From Gammaproteobacteria bacterium (lineage in GTDB: Bacteria; Pseudomonadota; Gammaproteobacteria; SZUA-229): a stretch of 64,000 nt of DNA. The notes under the pieces are model-generated. The model worked only from the letters and a program-made list of their open reading frames with translations. It was not told where the DNA came from and did not search any database. A program made the position numbers and the translations under genes. The stretch covers positions 68,652 through 132,651 of the forward strand of contig JABDRN010000026.1 in NCBI GenBank assembly GCA_013041745.1, read 5' to 3'. Shown piece after piece: positions 48,000-58,290 of this stretch (position 1 is the first letter of the stretch; the number at the start of each line of letters is the position of its first letter).

Positions 48000-48668
48000 G
48001 TGAAAATATCGGTTGTTGTTCCAGTACTAAACGAAGAGATGAACCTGTCTCGTCTTGCTAATTGCTTACGAGCGATTATAGAGCAGGGGCATGAGGTCAT
48101 AATCGTCGACGGGGGAAGTACTGATAACACGCTAGCCATGGCTTATGAAATCAGTAAAAAGGTGGTCATCTCGAAAAAAGGTCGTGCTATTCAGATGAAC
48201 AGCGGCGCTTCGATGGCTTCGGGTGACGTAGTACTTTTCTTGCATGCTGATACCTGTCTGCCTGAAGGCGTGCCCCAGGTTTTTTCGGATATGTCTATAG
48301 CTGAGCATTTCTGGGGCTGTTTCGATGTTCGCCTGTCAAATAAAAGCTATGTGTACCGCTTGATCGAATTCATGATGAATTTACGTTCCAGGCTTACTTC
48401 TATCATAACCGGTGATCAGGTAATTTTTGTCAAAAAAGAACTGTTCGAAGAGATTGGCGGTTTTCCTGAGATCGCCTTGATGGAAGATATCGAGATCAGT
48501 CGTCGTCTGAAGAAAATATCTAAACCTGTTCGCTTGAAACACAATGTGGTTACATCAAGCCGCCGTTGGGAAACCAACGGGGTTGTTTCGACTATCCTGT
48601 TGATGTGGAAACTGAGACTATATTACTTCTTCGGTGTCTCACCCGAAAAACTGAGTCAGATGTATTGA
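48000..48668 (+). CDS. GT2 glycosyltransferase, TIGR04283-like (arsenosugar cluster type)
   Basis: ISVVVPVLNEEMNLSRLANCL, IIVDGGSTDNTLAMA, FLHADTCLPEG, GDQVIFVKKELFEEIGGFPEIALMEDIE. Confidence 0.83.
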   Translation: MKISVVVPVLNEEMNLSRLANCLRAIIEQGHEVIIVDGGSTDNTLAMAYEISKKVVISKKGRAIQMNSGASMASGDVVLFLHADTCLPEGVPQVFSDMSIAEHFWGCFDVRLSNKSYVYRLIEFMMNLRSRLTSIITGDQVIFVKKELFEEIGGFPEIALMEDIEISRRLKKISKPVRLKHNVVTSSRRWETNGVVSTILLMWKLRLYYFFGVSPEKLSQMY

Positions 48669-48669
48669 A

Positions 48670-49293
48670 ATGTTATACCAGGATGCGGTCGTGCTCTTAT
48701 TTGCAAAAGCGCCGGTCGAAGGCAAAGTTAACACCCGCTTGATCCCGGATATCGGTGTAAAGGCTGCGACAAAATTACAGCATGATCTGATACATGATCG
48801 CCTGACCATGCTAACTTCTGCAAGTTTGTGTGAAGTGCATCTCATGTGTGCGCCAGATCAGCACAGTGAGTATTTTTTACAATGCGGTCAAAAATACCCG
48901 GTTGCCCTTTATGACCAGACAGGTGCTGACCTTGGTGAGCGTATCTATGATGGTATCAGGCGTGCGCTGTGTGATTATAAATACTGTGTCGTCATCGGCA
49001 CTGATGCGCCATCACTGGAAATTGATGTCATCACGCAGGTGCTGGATAGATTACATGAAGGCGCCGAGGTTGTAGTGGTGCCGGCTGAAGATGGTGGCTA
49101 TGTTTGTATCGCAATGCGAAATGCATATGACTTCCTTTTTCAGGGTATCAGCTGGGGTAGTGCTGAGGTAATGCAGCAGACTAGAGATAAACTCAATGAT
49201 GCGAGAATTTCGTTTGTAGAGCTTCCTGCATGCTGGGACGTAGACCGGCTTGAGGATTATCGACGATACCTTGAACTCTACAGCAAGAATTGA
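48670..49293 (+). CDS. DUF2064/TIGR04282-like glycosyltransferase
   Basis: VLLFAKAPVEGKVNTRLIPDIG, IGTDAPSLEIDVI, VVVPAEDGGYVCIAM. Confidence 0.83.
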   Translation: MLYQDAVVLLFAKAPVEGKVNTRLIPDIGVKAATKLQHDLIHDRLTMLTSASLCEVHLMCAPDQHSEYFLQCGQKYPVALYDQTGADLGERIYDGIRRALCDYKYCVVIGTDAPSLEIDVITQVLDRLHEGAEVVVVPAEDGGYVCIAMRNAYDFLFQGISWGSAEVMQQTRDKLNDARISFVELPACWDVDRLEDYRRYLELYSKN

Positions 49294-49338
49294 TTGTCAC
49301 TGTGATGGGCGAGTATTGAGCAGCACTTAGGCAGCTTG

Positions 49339-50067
49339 TCAGGATATCAGTGAAAATATCTGGGAAGGGCTCTGGATACTATAATCGGCATGCCAGTCTT
49401 CAGTGTTCTCTGAGTCTTCGATATAACCATATTCGGCAATAATGGTTGTCATGCCGGCATTATGTCCGGCCTCTATATCACGTCGCGCGTCACCGATGTA
49501 GACGCATTCTTCTGGTTGTGCCTTGGTCAGCTTGCAAGCATAGAACATGGGCTCTGGATGGGGCTTACGATTATTTGTTGAATCAGAACTGACGATGCAT
49601 GCAGCACGCTCGTGCAGGCCGAGGGACTGCATAAGTGGTTCAGTTAACCACCCCGGTTTATTGGTGACGACCCCCCACTTTATGCCATTTTTTTCGAGCC
49701 GCTGCAACAGGCTGTCCATCTCTTCAAATAACCGTGAATGAACAGCGAGATGCTCGAGGTAGATTTCCAGGTAACGCTTCTTTAAGCGTTCGAAGGATTG
49801 TGTATTCATGTCGTCGCCAAAAGCGAGTTTAAGCAGTGCTACACTGCCATTTGAAACGATCGGCCGGACGTCAGAGTAGGCGCAGCGCGCGTGTTGTTTT
49901 TCATCGCACAGGATATCTAGTGCAGCTGCCATATCTGGTGCGGTATCGATCAATGTGCCGTCGAGATCGAATAACACGGTGTTGATCCTGGTGTTTGCTT
50001 TATCTCTCACTACAGCTGTATCTTCAGAGTCATTCTGGGCGTGTATATCGAACCATGTAGTTGACAT
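49339..50067 (-). CDS. HAD phosphatase, phosphoglycolate phosphatase/MupP-like (ORF open to 50118)
   Basis: NTVLFDLDGTLIDTAPDMAAAL, GVVTNKPGWLTEPLM, CVYIGDARRDIEAGHNAGM; adjacent to ubiG. Confidence 0.85.
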   Translation of the reverse strand: MSTTWFDIHAQNDSEDTAVVRDKANTRINTVLFDLDGTLIDTAPDMAAALDILCDEKQHARCAYSDVRPIVSNGSVALLKLAFGDDMNTQSFERLKKRYLEIYLEHLAVHSRLFEEMDSLLQRLEKNGIKWGVVTNKPGWLTEPLMQSLGLHERAACIVSSDSTNNRKPHPEPMFYACKLTKAQPEECVYIGDARRDIEAGHNAGMTTIIAEYGYIEDSENTEDWHADYSIQSPSQIFSLIS

Positions 50068-50737
50068 CGATGTCACCCGACTGGCTGAACAGCCCGGTGA
50101 ATAGATTATAGCTAACACCTTTCAGATCTTGAAGTGTAAGTCCTGCCGCCCTGGCCCATTCGTCAAGCTCGGAGGGTTTTATGAAGCGTGCATAATCATG
50201 TGTGCCACGAGGCAGCATTTTCATCATGTATTCTGCTCCGACGATGGCGAACAGGTATGATTTTGGATTTCTGTTGATGGTCGAAAGATAAACAGAACCG
50301 CCAGGTTTGACCAGTTGGTAACAGGCATTGATGACAGATGCAGGGTCAGGCACATGCTCCAGCATCTCCATACAGGTGACTATGTCGTAGCTCGCCGGAT
50401 TGTGCCTGGCAAATTCTTCAGCAGTGATCTGCTGGTAATCGATTTCGAGCTCGCTCTCCATGGCGTGTAAACGCGCGACTGATAGAGGGGCTTTACCCAT
50501 ATCGAGACCGGTGGTTATGGCGCCACACCTGGCCATACTCTCGCTCAAAATGCCGCCGCCGCAGCCGATATCACAGGCAGTTTTACCTTCGAGAGGAGAG
50601 CCGCTATTGATGAAGTTCAGGCGTAACGGGTTCATTTCATGCAGCGGTTTAAACTCGCCATGTTCATCCCACCAGCGTGAAGCCAGGTCTTCAAATTTTT
50701 TTATTTCTGAGGGGTCGATATTTGCACTTTGGCTCAT
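50030..50737 (-). CDS. ubiG: Ubiquinone biosynthesis O-methyltransferase UbiG
   Basis: EIKKFEDLASRWWDEHGEFKPLHEMNPLRLNFI, CDIGCGGGILSESMARCGA. Confidence 0.94.
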   Translation of the reverse strand: MSQSANIDPSEIKKFEDLASRWWDEHGEFKPLHEMNPLRLNFINSGSPLEGKTACDIGCGGGILSESMARCGAITTGLDMGKAPLSVARLHAMESELEIDYQQITAEEFARHNPASYDIVTCMEMLEHVPDPASVINACYQLVKPGGSVYLSTINRNPKSYLFAIVGAEYMMKMLPRGTHDYARFIKPSELDEWARAAGLTLQDLKGVSYNLFTGLFSQSGDIDVNYMVRYTRPE

Positions 50738-50805
50738 AACACGGTTACTTCAGCGGTTGTATAGTAAATTACGTTTTAAATTTTGATTAACTGATTGAAC
50801 ATCAA

Positions 50806-52122
50806 TTAGTTTTCTCTAATATTTTCACTTATTCTAATACAGTCTGCTTTTAAGCGGGACTCATCGATGGTATTGAGTACTCTGTCTGTTAAACGTTGTC
50901 TGCCTGCTATCCAGACATCGCTGACATGTTCTCTGGAACTGCAATACACCAGGTGAGAGACAGGATCATATACTGGAACAGTCTCTATTGTATCGAAATT
51001 TACTGCAACGATATCAGCAAATTTACCAGGTTCTAATGAACCGGTGATATCATCGATGCCAAGGGCCCGGGCGCCATTGATGGTAGCCATCTGCAGGGCC
51101 TGCTCGGCTGGTACAGCGGTCGCGTCCATGGTGCTGATTTTTGCCAGCATGGCAGCGCTTCGCATCTCTCCGAACATATCCAGATCATTGTTGCTAGAAC
51201 TGCTGTCGGTGCCCAATGCTACATTGACGCCAGCATCGTGTAGTGCTTTTACCGGGCAGGTGCCACTGGCCAGTTTCATATTCGATTCCGGGCAATGTAT
51301 GACATGGCTACCGCTAGAAGCAAGCAGAGGAATCTCATCATCATGCAGCTGGGTCATGTGTACAGCCTGTAAAGCGGGTGTCAACAGGCCAAGTTCATAC
51401 AGCCGAGTCAACGGACGTACTCCGGTGTTCTTTCTCGCTTCACTGACTTCGTGTGCAGTCTCATGGATATGCATATGGATGCTTAATTCCAGCTCGTCAG
51501 ATAGTGTCCGAATTCGCTTCAATGGCTGATCAGAGACAGTATATGGCGCATGTGGCGCAAAGGCTGTTTTGATCAGTTCATGACCTTTATAGTGGTCAAA
51601 AACGGCAAGTCCCTTGTCGATGTATTCTTCGCTGTTGTTAGCCCACACCGTGGGAAAATCGATGAGTATAAGGCCTACACTGGCACGCATGCCGATGTCG
51701 GCAGCGACTCGAGCTGTTATATCCGGAAAGAAATACATGTCATTGAAACAGGTGGTACCGCCACGGATCATCTCTGCGATCGCCAGCTCGGTACCGGTGT
51801 GCACAAAAGCTTCATTGACATGCAGGGATTCTGCCGGCCAGATATGGTTCTCTAGCCAGTCCATCAGTCCCAGGTCGTCGGCCAGTCCGCGAAACAGGTT
51901 CATCGCTGCATGGGTATGGCTGTTGATCAAGCCTGGAATCAGAGCATGTTGGTCATAGTTTCTGCTCACTGAAGCGCTGTATTTTTCTCTGGCATCATCG
52001 CACGGCAGGATTTCGAGGATCCTGTCATCATGAATTGCGATGCAATGGTGTTCCAGAAAACGGTTCTTGCCATCGACAGGGATGACCCATCGTGCATGTA
52101 AGAGTGTATCGATATTTTTCAT
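50806..52122 (-). CDS. TRZ/ATZ amidohydrolase (5-methylthioadenosine/S-adenosylhomocysteine deaminase-like)
   Basis: ALIPGLINSHTHAAMNLFRGLADDLGLMDWLENHIWPAE, GTDSSSSNNDLDMFGEM. Confidence 0.88.
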   Translation of the reverse strand: MKNIDTLLHARWVIPVDGKNRFLEHHCIAIHDDRILEILPCDDAREKYSASVSRNYDQHALIPGLINSHTHAAMNLFRGLADDLGLMDWLENHIWPAESLHVNEAFVHTGTELAIAEMIRGGTTCFNDMYFFPDITARVAADIGMRASVGLILIDFPTVWANNSEEYIDKGLAVFDHYKGHELIKTAFAPHAPYTVSDQPLKRIRTLSDELELSIHMHIHETAHEVSEARKNTGVRPLTRLYELGLLTPALQAVHMTQLHDDEIPLLASSGSHVIHCPESNMKLASGTCPVKALHDAGVNVALGTDSSSSNNDLDMFGEMRSAAMLAKISTMDATAVPAEQALQMATINGARALGIDDITGSLEPGKFADIVAVNFDTIETVPVYDPVSHLVYCSSREHVSDVWIAGRQRLTDRVLNTIDESRLKADCIRISENIREN

Positions 52123-52363
52123 CTCGCGACAATACCTGTTGCACAGCATGAGTGCAACTTCTTGCATAATCTCCAATAGAAAACGGATCTTTATACTGTG
52201 TTAGGACAGCATTAATGTGAAATATGTCATTATTTTTTAATAAATATTCTGGATAAGCTAGTCACTTTGGAAACTTAGTGTTATAAATTCTATCATTAAC
52301 AACTTAAATTAATTTTAATTACACATAATATAAGTTCAGGCCTGGGCTTAAAAGGAGCAAAAA

Positions 52364-52975
52364 ATGAATCTTTGTATGTCTTCAAGAAACCTGTTAATTC
52401 CACTTCTCGCTCTGTTGTTTTTATCAGCGGGATGTAATCCGACCGTCAGTCGTGTGGAATCAGATACTGTTACAGATTTGAGCGGAAACTGGAATGATAC
52501 AGACTCACGCCTGGTAGCACAGGAGATGATCCAGGATGTGCTCTCTCGCAACTGGCTCAATAAATTTAATCGTAATAAGGGGAAAGCACCTACGGTCATC
52601 GTCGGCACTGTTCGCAACCTGAGTCATGAACACATCAATACGCGTACTTTCATCGCAGACATGGAACGTGAACTGATCAATTCTGGTGAGGTCGAGTTTG
52701 TCGCATCTGCAGAAGCCCGTGAGGAAGTCCGCAGTGAAGTAAAAGATCAGGATCTGAATGCAACAGAAGAAACACGCAAAGCGATGGGTAATGAGGTCGG
52801 CGCCGATTTCATGCTGCAGGGCTCGATCAACAGTATCGTTGATGCAGTCAGTGGTGAGCAGGCGCGTTTCTACCAGATAGACCTCACTCTGATCGAGCTG
52901 GGTACCAACCGTAAGGTATGGGTAGGCCAGAAGAAGATTAAGAAAACGGTAGAGAAGGGTGGCTTCCGTCTATAA
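52364..52975 (+). CDS. LpoB-like lipoprotein (penicillin-binding protein activator family)
   Basis: Lipobox LFLSAGCN; SGNWNDTDSRLVAQEMIQDVLSRNWL; GADFMLQGSINSIVD...YQIDLTLIE. Confidence 0.8.
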   Translation: MNLCMSSRNLLIPLLALLFLSAGCNPTVSRVESDTVTDLSGNWNDTDSRLVAQEMIQDVLSRNWLNKFNRNKGKAPTVIVGTVRNLSHEHINTRTFIADMERELINSGEVEFVASAEAREEVRSEVKDQDLNATEETRKAMGNEVGADFMLQGSINSIVDAVSGEQARFYQIDLTLIELGTNRKVWVGQKKIKKTVEKGGFRL

Positions 52976-53007
52976 GATAATCCATAAGAACACGGAAGTT
53001 AAATTCT

Positions 53008-54450
53008 ATGTCTGCTATTCGTGACGCATATCAATTGCTGACTAATCAGCCATCGTTCTCCTGCAAGCTGATGCATCACTCATCGTTGTCCTTGTTTCTA
53101 AAGCTTTCTTTAGTACTTGTCCTCGGTGTATCCATACAGTCATGTGCCAGTTACGGTAGTCATGCAACTACTATGCGTGACGGCCTTTTGACCGGGCGCC
53201 CCGAGCTCTCACTTGCTATCGCAGAAGAGAAGGACAAGGATATGGATGATGTTGTCTCTTCCTTAGATAAAGGCATGCTGCGTCGCATAAATAAAGATTT
53301 TACAGGTAGCAATGAGATCTTTGAAGTCGCAAAACAGGAGATCGAGAAACTGTATGGTATCAGTCTCACTGAAAATCTTGCCGCGGTCTCTATCAATGAG
53401 ACCTTACGAGGTTATGAGGGGGATCGTTACGAGCAGCTTTTGTTACATGCCTACATGGCGATGAATTATATTCAGCTAGGCCAGCTAGATAGTGCTCGTG
53501 TCGAGATGTTGCAGGCTAATGTCAAAATGATGGAGTGGGGCGACGAGCCTGACGAAGATGCATTCCTGCGTTATCTTGAGGGCATCATATACGAAAACCT
53601 TGGAGAAGATGACTCAGCACTAATTTCTTATCGAAAAGCATATACTGTTTACAAAGATAAAGCTGGTGAGCAATATCCTGTAATGCCTGAGCGTATCAAG
53701 AAAGACCTGTTGCGTATGCTGGCATGGCAGGGGTTATGGGACGAGTATAAAACGTATAAAAAAGAAATGAATATGCCGGATTTCAAGCCGGTTCAAGACA
53801 GTAATAAGTATGGTGAACTGGTTGTTATTCTGAACAATGGATTGGCGCCGATAAGGAATGAAAAGGCGCTGTATATATTCTCTCAGGAAGTCCAGCAGAA
53901 CCTGCGTGTCGCATTTCCCGCATACGATCAACCAAAACAGAAGCTGTATCTCGCACAGGTAAATATAGACGGTAAACAGTTTCCCTTAGAGACGGTGGAA
54001 GACATTGACAAGCTTGCCCGTTACTCTCTCGAGCAGGAGATGCCTGGTATTATGGCGAGAGCGACAGCCCGTGCTGTGGTTAAGTACAATAGTCAAAAAA
54101 CGGCTTCAGATAAAAGCTCGATCGCCGGCTTGTTGATGACGGTGACCAACCTGGCGACAGAGCGTGCAGATACACGGAGCTGGACAACACTGCCGCTGGA
54201 GATCCAGTTGCAGAGAGTGCTTTTACCGGTTGGTGAGCATACAATACAGATTCAGTTTTTGAATGCTGCGGGTATGGTCGTCGATGTTATCGAGGAAGCA
54301 GTTTCCATAAAACCCAAGCGCCAGAGCTTTGTTATCAAGCATTGGAATACTCCTGTACCTAAGATTAAGTCCGGGAAAAAAATGAGCGCGGAAATGCCGG
54401 GTGCGCAGGACCATGCTAGAGAGACCGATGTTGCTACATCGGCAAAATAA
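53008..54450 (+). CDS. COG3014-like lipoprotein with TPR-like region
   Basis: Lipobox VSIQSCASYG; LLLHAYMAMNYIQLGQLDSARVEMLQAN; between LpoB-like and LPP20-like genes. Confidence 0.7.
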   Translation: MSAIRDAYQLLTNQPSFSCKLMHHSSLSLFLKLSLVLVLGVSIQSCASYGSHATTMRDGLLTGRPELSLAIAEEKDKDMDDVVSSLDKGMLRRINKDFTGSNEIFEVAKQEIEKLYGISLTENLAAVSINETLRGYEGDRYEQLLLHAYMAMNYIQLGQLDSARVEMLQANVKMMEWGDEPDEDAFLRYLEGIIYENLGEDDSALISYRKAYTVYKDKAGEQYPVMPERIKKDLLRMLAWQGLWDEYKTYKKEMNMPDFKPVQDSNKYGELVVILNNGLAPIRNEKALYIFSQEVQQNLRVAFPAYDQPKQKLYLAQVNIDGKQFPLETVEDIDKLARYSLEQEMPGIMARATARAVVKYNSQKTASDKSSIAGLLMTVTNLATERADTRSWTTLPLEIQLQRVLLPVGEHTIQIQFLNAAGMVVDVIEEAVSIKPKRQSFVIKHWNTPVPKIKSGKKMSAEMPGAQDHARETDVATSAK

Positions 54451-54495
54451 TTTTATAGCCACATTTCATGGTTTAGTCTAGAAGGTGATTTTAAG

Positions 54496-55512
54496 ATGAA
54501 ATCAATATTCAGATTCAAGATATTAATGAGTGTGTTAATGGTGACTGCCTGTATGCAGTCAACAACAGTGATGAGTACTGCAGATGCACCGGAATGGGTG
54601 CGTAGCGAACCGGATATGTACCCTAATTTCAAATACATGTCTGCCACTGGTTCGGCATCTAAAGCAGAACAGGCAAAAGCCAGGGCCTTATCTAACCTGG
54701 CAAAGATATTTGAAGTACAGATACGAGAAGTGTCTACTACTTCGCAGGATACACAGACCAGTAAAAAAGATGGTATCGAAACGGTTGCGTCAAGTGCGAG
54801 GATCGCCAGCACCGTCAATCTAAAAACAGATAAGATGGTTCAAGGTGCGCGCATAGCAGAGCAATGGCAGAGCAGTACTGATCTGACTTATCATGCACTG
54901 GCTGTGCTGGACCGTGCCCAGGCAGGGAATAATATTCGAGGTGAGATGAGAGATCTGGATGATCAGACAGAGCATGCACTGGACCAACATGGGCGAAGAG
55001 AAGATGTGCTCCTAAAAATAGCAGATTTGCATAAAGCGAATGAGTTGCAACAGGACAGGGAGACGCTGCAGAGGACATTGAAAATAATAGACGTAAAAGG
55101 AAAGGGATCACCAGCGAGATGGCAATTGGCAGAGTTAAACGAGCAGTTGGGCCGTGAGTTGCGAGACTTACCTGTTCAAACAGCCATTCGAGTCGATGAT
55201 ATCGGTGGCCTGAGTAACATCTTGCAGGGGGCTGCGGCAAATGCGGGGTTTAATGTTGGAGGCTCAGGTTACCAGTTAGCAGCTAGCCTTGAAAAACAAC
55301 AGCCGATCGATCAGGGAGACTGGCACTGGTTGCGAGCGACATTAAAGATCGAACTCATCGCACAGGATGGTGTTACCGTTATCGGTTATCAGTCATGGCC
55401 GCTAAAAGTTTCAGCCAGCAATCCATCACAACTTGATGCGCGCATGTTGAAAGAAGTTGACAAGAAGCTTAAGAATGAGCTGTTAAATAGCGTTCTCCAA
55501 TTTGCAACATAG
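54496..55512 (+). CDS. LPP20-family-like protein
   Basis: APEWVRSEPDMYPNFKYMSATGSASKAEQAKARALSNLAKIFEVQI. Confidence 0.7.
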   Translation: MKSIFRFKILMSVLMVTACMQSTTVMSTADAPEWVRSEPDMYPNFKYMSATGSASKAEQAKARALSNLAKIFEVQIREVSTTSQDTQTSKKDGIETVASSARIASTVNLKTDKMVQGARIAEQWQSSTDLTYHALAVLDRAQAGNNIRGEMRDLDDQTEHALDQHGRREDVLLKIADLHKANELQQDRETLQRTLKIIDVKGKGSPARWQLAELNEQLGRELRDLPVQTAIRVDDIGGLSNILQGAAANAGFNVGGSGYQLAASLEKQQPIDQGDWHWLRATLKIELIAQDGVTVIGYQSWPLKVSASNPSQLDARMLKEVDKKLKNELLNSVLQFAT

Positions 55513-55874
55513 TATCAAATCATTATTATCTGAAAGAGCGCCGATTAATATATTAAGCGATTATCTGGAAATGATTGCTGTATCTGCCTCGTTTTCCGTG
55601 CTAGAAAAGGTTTGGTGACCGTCTTCTCTGGACTTAGAGAATCGGGTTTTTCTAGGAGATATGTCAAAAGATCTATAATTACATGGATTAGTTCTACGTA
55701 TTGATGTAGGTAAACTATGTGTGATCATTCAAGCATTTTTCCCATGTGCCAAAAAGCGTACAGCACGCCATACTCTTGTAAGCTTACTTCCGTTTTTTTT
55801 AGACTGCTTTTGGATTATGAGGCCGGTCATGTCTATAGATCGAAACATGATCTATCGAATAACGCTACCTGCAA

Positions 55875-57551
55875 TTGCTGTTAACAGTCGCTCCAATGAA
55901 TGCAAAGAAAAGCTTATATTGGCACTTTTTGAGCATTATCATACCTCTTATCGTATTCGTATTTATCGTATTGATCGGTGTTTATGAGTGGTTGAATTAC
56001 AATAACGATAAAGCAGCACTGGTCAATAAGCTAGAGAGTCTGACTTCAGCATATTCGTTACTACTGGCCGAACCTGTTGCCAATGGTAATGTTAAGTATA
56101 TTAAGCTTTATAACACTTCTTTGATCGCAGACTCTGATGTTGCATTTGTCGTTATCAAGAATCAAGAGGGCGTAGTACTGGAACAGTATGGTGAAATCAA
56201 GGGTGATCCTTCACTGCAACGTTCGGTAGCAATTAACTATTCTCCCGATGCCAGTATAAGTAAAGTCGGAGAGTTCGTTATTGGACTTTCGACAAAAAAT
56301 GTTGTCAGCCAGCTTTTTGATCGGGTCAAGTATGAATTTATCTTGCTGGTTTCACTGGTTGCGATAGTGCTGTTCGCTGTAAGACGTGCTTATATCGAAA
56401 CTATAGGTAATCCACTTGATGCATTGATGTCGTCGATAGAGTACTTTAAAAGTCACCGTGTGCACCATGATGTTGAATATCAACAGGATGACGATCTGGG
56501 CGCTGTTATAAGGCGCTTCAACGAGATGCAGGTGCATCAGCTCGCAATCCAGCAAGAGTTGAAGAAACAGTACTTTTCCCTTGAAAATATAATCGAAGAG
56601 CGTACTCAGGAGCTGCAGGATGAGTTAGATAAACATGCCGAGACCTCGTCGATGTTGTATAACGAAAAACAGCGTGCGCAGATCACAATCAATTCTATTT
56701 CCGATTCTGTTATTACCACGGATGAGAATGGCTTGATCGAATTCATGAATCCTGCCGCATACAAGCTGCTTGATTATAAGAAAGGTTTTGTTGACGAGCG
56801 ATATTTCTCAGAAATCTTCAAGCTGCTCAGCATAGATTCAAGAGAGCCTGTCAAGGATCTGGTGGCATGGTGTCTCGAATCTGAAAATAAAAGTTGTCCG
56901 CCCATCGAATTCTATTTGAAGGTTGATTCCGGCAAGGAGTATATCGTAGAAGCGATATTATCAGGCCTGTTTGATAATAAAGGCAGGTCGACTGGTGTGG
57001 TCGTATTGATACGTGATATTACAGCATCGAAAAAACGCAGCAATGAGCTCTCCTATCTCGCGCATCATGATATGTTGACTGGGCTCGTTAATCGTCGAGA
57101 GTTCGAGTCGCAAATGGAGGGATTGCTGGAAGATTCTCGCTTAAACGTATGCCAGCATGTTATGTTTTATCTTGATCTTGATCACTTTAAAACCATCAAT
57201 GATGAATGCGGGCATGCGGCGGGCGATAAGGTATTAAAGCTGCTCGCCGAGGAATTTAAGAATCATCTGCGAAAAGACGATTGTGTTGGTCGCCTCGGTG
57301 GCGATGAGTTTGGCGTTTTACTGGTTCACTGTAATGTGAAAAGTGCAAAGATCGTAGCTGAGAAAATGCGCCAGGATATCGATGATTTTGAGTTTGAATG
57401 GGAGGGTAAGCATTTCAAGCTTGGTCTGAGTATTGGTGTTGTAGCCATAACGAAGCATGCCGATTCTATAGAGAGCCTCATGGAACAGGCTGATACCAGC
57501 TGTTATATAGCCAAGCAAAAAGGGCGAAACCAGATACACTTGCACAGTTGA
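55875..57551 (+). CDS. Membrane sensor with HAMP/PAS-like regions and GGDEF domain (diguanylate cyclase); start may be 55896
   Basis: N-terminal TM, second TM, PAS region, HHDMLTGLVNRREFE, RKDDCVGRLGGDEFGVLL. Confidence 0.88.
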   Translation: MLLTVAPMNAKKSLYWHFLSIIIPLIVFVFIVLIGVYEWLNYNNDKAALVNKLESLTSAYSLLLAEPVANGNVKYIKLYNTSLIADSDVAFVVIKNQEGVVLEQYGEIKGDPSLQRSVAINYSPDASISKVGEFVIGLSTKNVVSQLFDRVKYEFILLVSLVAIVLFAVRRAYIETIGNPLDALMSSIEYFKSHRVHHDVEYQQDDDLGAVIRRFNEMQVHQLAIQQELKKQYFSLENIIEERTQELQDELDKHAETSSMLYNEKQRAQITINSISDSVITTDENGLIEFMNPAAYKLLDYKKGFVDERYFSEIFKLLSIDSREPVKDLVAWCLESENKSCPPIEFYLKVDSGKEYIVEAILSGLFDNKGRSTGVVVLIRDITASKKRSNELSYLAHHDMLTGLVNRREFESQMEGLLEDSRLNVCQHVMFYLDLDHFKTINDECGHAAGDKVLKLLAEEFKNHLRKDDCVGRLGGDEFGVLLVHCNVKSAKIVAEKMRQDIDDFEFEWEGKHFKLGLSIGVVAITKHADSIESLMEQADTSCYIAKQKGRNQIHLHS

Positions 57552-57857
57552 CTGCCATTGGCGTATAAAATAAGTGGTTATTTGTAGCTTGATTCAGGGG
57601 CAGGTGGAACCTGTTCAGGGCTGTTGTATCAGGTTCTTGTATTGTAAGATTATACCCATATGTTCTAGTAGTGTTTGAAGCTATATTTTAAATATATTTA
57701 ACTGTAGCCAGGGAACAGCACTGTCGATTTCGGGTCGAAGTGGTCCTGCTAGAAGATTTTTCGAATTTGTAAATAAACCAAGCTGAAATTTATTATTGAT
57801 AAAAATGATTCCTGATTTAGAAAAATTATTAAGTTTGTCCTACACTGAAGGTGAGGC

Positions 57858-58235
57858 ATGAGTGTTTACCAGAGCCATGATTTTACCGATAGATGTATCA
57901 TTGCTAGCAATGCTGGTGATGATGACTGGGAACATGACTATGATGGCGGGCTTGCTGTTGAAGAAGATAAACCGAAGTTACAGCCGCCAAAACAATACAA
58001 AGTCATCGTAAATAATGATGACTACACGCCGATGGAATTTGTTGTACAGGTGTTGATGATGTTCTTTGCTATGGATAATGCAAAAGCGACACGTGTGATG
58101 ATGTCAGTCCACACAAAGGGTAGAGGTGTTTGCGGTACGTTTAGTCATGAGATCGCCGAGACCAAGGTTGATCAGGTAAATGAGTATTCACGAATTAACC
58201 AGCACCCTTTGATGTGCACCATGGAAGAGGCCTGA
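57858..58235 (+). CDS. clpS: ATP-dependent Clp protease adaptor ClpS
   Basis: [57 protein letters not shown]. Confidence 0.94.
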   Translation: MSVYQSHDFTDRCIIASNAGDDDWEHDYDGGLAVEEDKPKLQPPKQYKVIVNNDDYTPMEFVVQVLMMFFAMDNAKATRVMMSVHTKGRGVCGTFSHEIAETKVDQVNEYSRINQHPLMCTMEEA

Positions 58236-58290
58236 CTATTGCAATTTATATTAGGTAAACTTTTTTAATGGTAACGTGTAAGGTAACGCC

